Assembly (NCBI RefSeq): GCF_011064595.1
Contig: NZ_JAALJI010000002.1
Coordinates: 186,001-250,000 of the forward strand
Length of the DNA stretch: 64,000 nt
Direction of reading: 5' to 3'
Origin: Paludisphaera soli
GTDB taxonomy: Bacteria > Planctomycetota > Planctomycetia > Isosphaerales > Isosphaeraceae
Under the pieces are notes generated by a model. The model saw only the letters and a list, made by a program, of their open reading frames with translations. It was not told the origin of the DNA and did not search any database. Shown piece by piece: positions 61,752 to 64,000 of the stretch (its first letter is position 1; each line of letters starts with the position of its first letter). Both the position numbers and the translations under genes were made by a program.

Positions 61752-62444
61752 TCAAGGGGCCCAGGGCCGGCCGAAGTGCCCGGCGAAGGCCGACTCGTCG
61801 AGCCCGAGGCGGGAGCCGGCGAGGCACGGGGACGGCCCCTCGGCCTCGACCTCGGCGTAGCCCAGGGCGACCAGGCCGCAGACCGCGTGGTCGTCGGGCA
61901 CGCCGAACTCGCGGCGGACCGCCTCGGCGTCGAAGTCGTCGACGAGGGCCGCGTCGACCCCGAGCGACCCGGCCGCGAGCACCAGGGTCGCCGCCGCGAG
62001 CATCGCGGCGCGGGTCGCCCAGAGTTCCCGGCCGGCGACGTCCCTCAGGACCGACCGCGCCCGGCCCCGGATCGCGGCGGCCTGCTCGGCCGTGCAGCCC
62101 CCCGAGGCGACCCGGCGCGCCAGCAGGGGCTCCAGGTCGGTGCGCTCGGGCTGGTGGTACCCCAGGACCACGACCACCGCCGCCGCGCGGCCGACCTCCG
62201 GGTCGTTCCGGGCGCAGCCCTGGAGCCGTCGGCGATCGGCCGCGTCCCGGACGACCAGGAACCGCCAGGGTTGCAGCTCGTAGGGCGACGGCGCGTGGGC
62301 GGCCGTCTCCAGGAGGCGTTCCAGGAGCGCGGGGGCGAGCGGCCGGGAAGGGTCGAAACGGGGCCTCGGGCGGCGGCGGCGGGCGGCCTCCTCGACGGTG
62401 AGCGGTCGGATGCCCTGGTCTCGGGCGTCGGTCGGGTCGGGCAT
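61752..62444 (-). CDS. nitroreductase family protein
   Basis: A 230-residue FMN-dependent nitroreductase-fold protein. HAPSPYELQPWRFLVVRD is the FMN-binding N-terminal signature with PSPYELQPW, and later the VLAAGSLGVDAALVDDFD segment and VCGLVALGYAE mark the C-terminal part of the fold. The RRRRPRPRFDPSRPLAP region is the family's usual entry helix. ATG 62444 is used; the frame is open upstream but overlaps the divergent DUF1080 gene. Substrates may be quinones, nitro compounds or flavins. A divergent DUF1080 gene starts 139 bases away. Confidence 0.85.
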   Translation of the reverse strand: MPDPTDARDQGIRPLTVEEAARRRRPRPRFDPSRPLAPALLERLLETAAHAPSPYELQPWRFLVVRDAADRRRLQGCARNDPEVGRAAAVVVVLGYHQPERTDLEPLLARRVASGGCTAEQAAAIRGRARSVLRDVAGRELWATRAAMLAAATLVLAAGSLGVDAALVDDFDAEAVRREFGVPDDHAVCGLVALGYAEVEAEGPSPCLAGSRLGLDESAFAGHFGRPWAP

Positions 62445-62582
62445 GCGAGGCGAGGCTCCCGGGAGGGGGGGGGCGGCCCCTGGCACGCCCCATCCCCCCG
62501 TTATAGACTTGCAAACGCGAACTCGGGAGCGGCCCCCGGCCGATCCGAGCCCATCCGATCGACTACCAGGAGAACGACAGCA

Positions 62583-63206
62583 ATGAACTCGCACAAGTGG
62601 ACGCGCGGGGCGCTCTGCGCGCTGGCGATGACGTTCGGGACGGCCGCGTGCGCCAACGCCGAGGAGTGGACCTCCCTGTTCGACGGCAAGACCCTCAGCG
62701 GCTGGACCGTCGGCGGCGGCGGCGACAAGACCAAGTGGGAGGTCAAGGACGGCGCGATCGTCGGCTCGGGCGGGGCGTCGATGCTCTACAGCCCCAAGAA
62801 GTACAAGAACTTCAAGTACCGGGCCGAGGTCAAGATCAACGACAAGGGGAACTCGGGCCTCTACTTCCGCTCGCCGACGAACGGCGGCAGCTTCTCCGAC
62901 GGCTACGAGGCCCAGATCGACAGCACCCACACCGACCCGATCCGCACCGGCTCGCTCTACGGCTTCGTCCACGTCTACAAGCGGCTGGTCGAGCCCGACC
63001 AGTGGTTCACCTACGAGATCGAGGTCGTGGAGAAGGAGTGGCGGGGCAGGAAGGCGCCGCACATCAGCATCCGGGTCAACGGCGAAGAGTTGTACATGTT
63101 CATGGATTTCGCGAACACCTTCAAGGAGGGCCACTTCGCGTTCCAGCAGCACGACCCGGGCAGCCGCATCGAGATCCGCAAGATCGAGGTCGTCGAACTG
63201 CCGTGA
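62583..63206 (+). CDS. secreted DUF1080 (3-keto-disaccharide hydrolase-like) protein
   Basis: A 207-residue exported DUF1080 jellyroll. The signal peptide is ALCALAMTFGTAACANA. EEWTSLFDGKTLSGWTV is the family opening, NSGLYFRSPTNGGSF lies in the middle, and GHFAFQQHDPGSRIEIRKIEV ends the fold, with the expected HDPGS block. It lacks the extra C-terminal length of the 267-residue paralogue at 13.9 kb. CCAGGAGAACG precedes the ATG. A TATAGA box at 62512 could be a -10 but has no clear -35. It is divergent from the nitroreductase gene. It probably acts on exported or periplasmic sugars. Confidence 0.88.
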   Translation: MNSHKWTRGALCALAMTFGTAACANAEEWTSLFDGKTLSGWTVGGGGDKTKWEVKDGAIVGSGGASMLYSPKKYKNFKYRAEVKINDKGNSGLYFRSPTNGGSFSDGYEAQIDSTHTDPIRTGSLYGFVHVYKRLVEPDQWFTYEIEVVEKEWRGRKAPHISIRVNGEELYMFMDFANTFKEGHFAFQQHDPGSRIEIRKIEVVELP

Positions 63207-63232
63207 CGGCGCGACGGTGAATGTTGTATGAT
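63203..63232 (+). promoter_or_regulatory. candidate promoter of the amino-acid permease gene
   Basis: GTGACG (63203-63208), 18-base spacer, TATGAT (63227-63232); 4/6 and 5/6 matches. The leader to ATG 63390 would be ~150 bases and contains a GC hairpin (CGCCGGG/CCCGGCG-like, near 63278). Confidence 0.4.
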
Positions 63233-63389
63233 CTTCGCGGGACGCGGCCGACCCGGGCGAACGCCGCCCCTCCTCTCTCGCCGGGTCCCCCCGGCGGGCC
63301 GCGTCCCCCTCGCCCGTCGCCCCGAACCGGCGACGGCGCCCCCGATCCAGAGCCCCCCTGCATCCAACGGAAACCTGTGAGAGGACACG

Positions 63390-64000
63390 ATGGCGAATCT
63401 GTGGGTCCGTAAATCCATCGCCGCGCTGAAGGCCGAGGCGGCCGCCAGCGAAGAGCACGGCCTGAAACGCACCCTGACGGGCGTGAACCTGATCATGCTC
63501 GGGATCGGGGCCGTCATCGGCGCCGGCTTCTTCGGCCTGACCGGCGAGGCGTCGGCCCGGTACGCCGGCCCGGCGATCTCGCTCTCGTTCGTGCTGGGGG
63601 GGATCGTCTGCACCTTCGCCGGCCTCTGCTACGCCGAGATGGCCTCGACCGTCCCGGTCGCCGGCTCCGCCTACACCTACGCCTACGCCACCATGGGCGA
63701 GTTCATCGCCTGGCTGATCGGCTGGGACCTGATCCTCGAATACATGGTGGGCGCGACCACCGTGGCCATCAACTGGTCGGGATACGTCGCCAGCTTCCTC
63801 CACGACCGCGGCCTCGACCTGCCCCCGCGGTTCCTCGCCTCGCCGGGCACCAAGATGATCGAGGTCCCCGACGACGTCGCCGGACGCCTCCACCTCCGCC
63901 ACGGCTGGTCGATGCTCGACTCCGTGAAGGACCGCCTGGCCGAGGCCGGCGTCGACTTCGCGAGCTTCCCCCAGGTCGAGGCCCTGTTCAACGCCCCGGC
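63390..64000 (+). CDS. amino-acid permease (APC/CAT family), truncated by the window end
   Basis: The 5' ~203 codons of an APC-superfamily transporter. KRTLTGVNLIMLGIGAVIGA is the first helix with the substrate-binding GIGAVIGAGFF motif. Helices follow at about 55-75 (AISLSFVLGGIVCTFAGLCY) and 80-110 (TVPVAGSAYTYAYATMGEFI). HGLKRTLTGVN and the length of the first loop match cationic amino-acid transporters (CAT/YfnA type). An external loop with TKMIEVPDDVAGRLHLRHG is unusually long. GAGAGGA precedes ATG 63390. The 3' end is outside the window, so the C-terminal half is not seen. Specificity cannot be read. Confidence 0.88.
   Translation, partial: MANLWVRKSIAALKAEAAASEEHGLKRTLTGVNLIMLGIGAVIGAGFFGLTGEASARYAGPAISLSFVLGGIVCTFAGLCYAEMASTVPVAGSAYTYAYATMGEFIAWLIGWDLILEYMVGATTVAINWSGYVASFLHDRGLDLPPRFLASPGTKMIEVPDDVAGRLHLRHGWSMLDSVKDRLAEAGVDFASFPQVEALFNAP

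Overview
The window is very GC-rich and gene-dense, and its gene content points to a planctomycete, probably of the Isosphaeraceae type. Indicators are DUF1080 sugar-hydrolase proteins, an ECF sigma factor translationally coupled to a Ser/Thr kinase, a second kinase fused to WD40 repeats, an exported Ca-binding repeat protein with a degenerate LEPR-XLL sorting signal, a secreted protein ending in a Hint domain, an S46 peptidase, DUF2254, and short AACGAAGCCAATT-type repeats. No rRNA, tRNA, transposase, phage gene or CRISPR array was found, so this looks like chromosomal backbone. Genus-level placement is inference.

Layout. 0-14 kb: end of a truncated gene, an alternative sigma factor, a DegT aminotransferase, a sirohydrochlorin-chelatase-like protein, a lipase-like lipoprotein, a four-PAS hybrid histidine kinase, a Hint-domain secreted protein, a TPR membrane protein, an RluA pseudouridine synthase and a dihydrodipicolinate-synthase-family aldolase. 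14-27 kb: DUF1080 protein, WD40 kinase, secreted jellyroll protein, S46 dipeptidyl peptidase, PDZ-hydrolase fusion, HNH protein, site-2 protease with CBS domains, FHA-GGDEF cyclase, sugar isomerase and an ArsR repressor whose promoter contains a likely operator. 27-37 kb: thrC-dapB, a small Cys-containing protein, a cyclic-phosphate-processing receiver-like protein, a UDP-glucuronate decarboxylase, a phytoene-dehydrogenase-like oxidoreductase, a YhaM-like exonuclease, a YHS-like lipoprotein and a DUF2254 protein.

37-51 kb is a nitrogen-assimilation block: type III glutamine synthetase with a long leader, an Imm50-like protein, an Amt ammonium channel, an outer-membrane porin, gltD, gltB and a LysR regulator. 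Amt, porin, gltB, gltD and LysR share the minus strand; GSIII is on the plus strand. Together they cover ammonium entry, GS/GOGAT and probable regulation.

51-64 kb: the kinase/ECF sigma pair, the Ca-binding repeat protein, a stand-alone HAL3-type phosphopantothenoylcysteine decarboxylase, a small conserved protein, an Mrr-like endonuclease, ispD, an SGNH hydrolase, a nitroreductase, a second DUF1080 protein and an amino-acid permease cut by the window edge.

The most unusual items are: the sigma/kinase pair in which the kinase carries a zinc anti-sigma-like HxxxCxxC motif; the Hint protein with Asp replacing the terminal Asn; nested inverted repeats overlapping the WD40-kinase promoter; the ArsR operator; the nitrogen block with its embedded Imm50 gene; the HAL3-type enzyme; and the short interspersed repeat. 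Promoter calls rest on -35/-10 similarity only.
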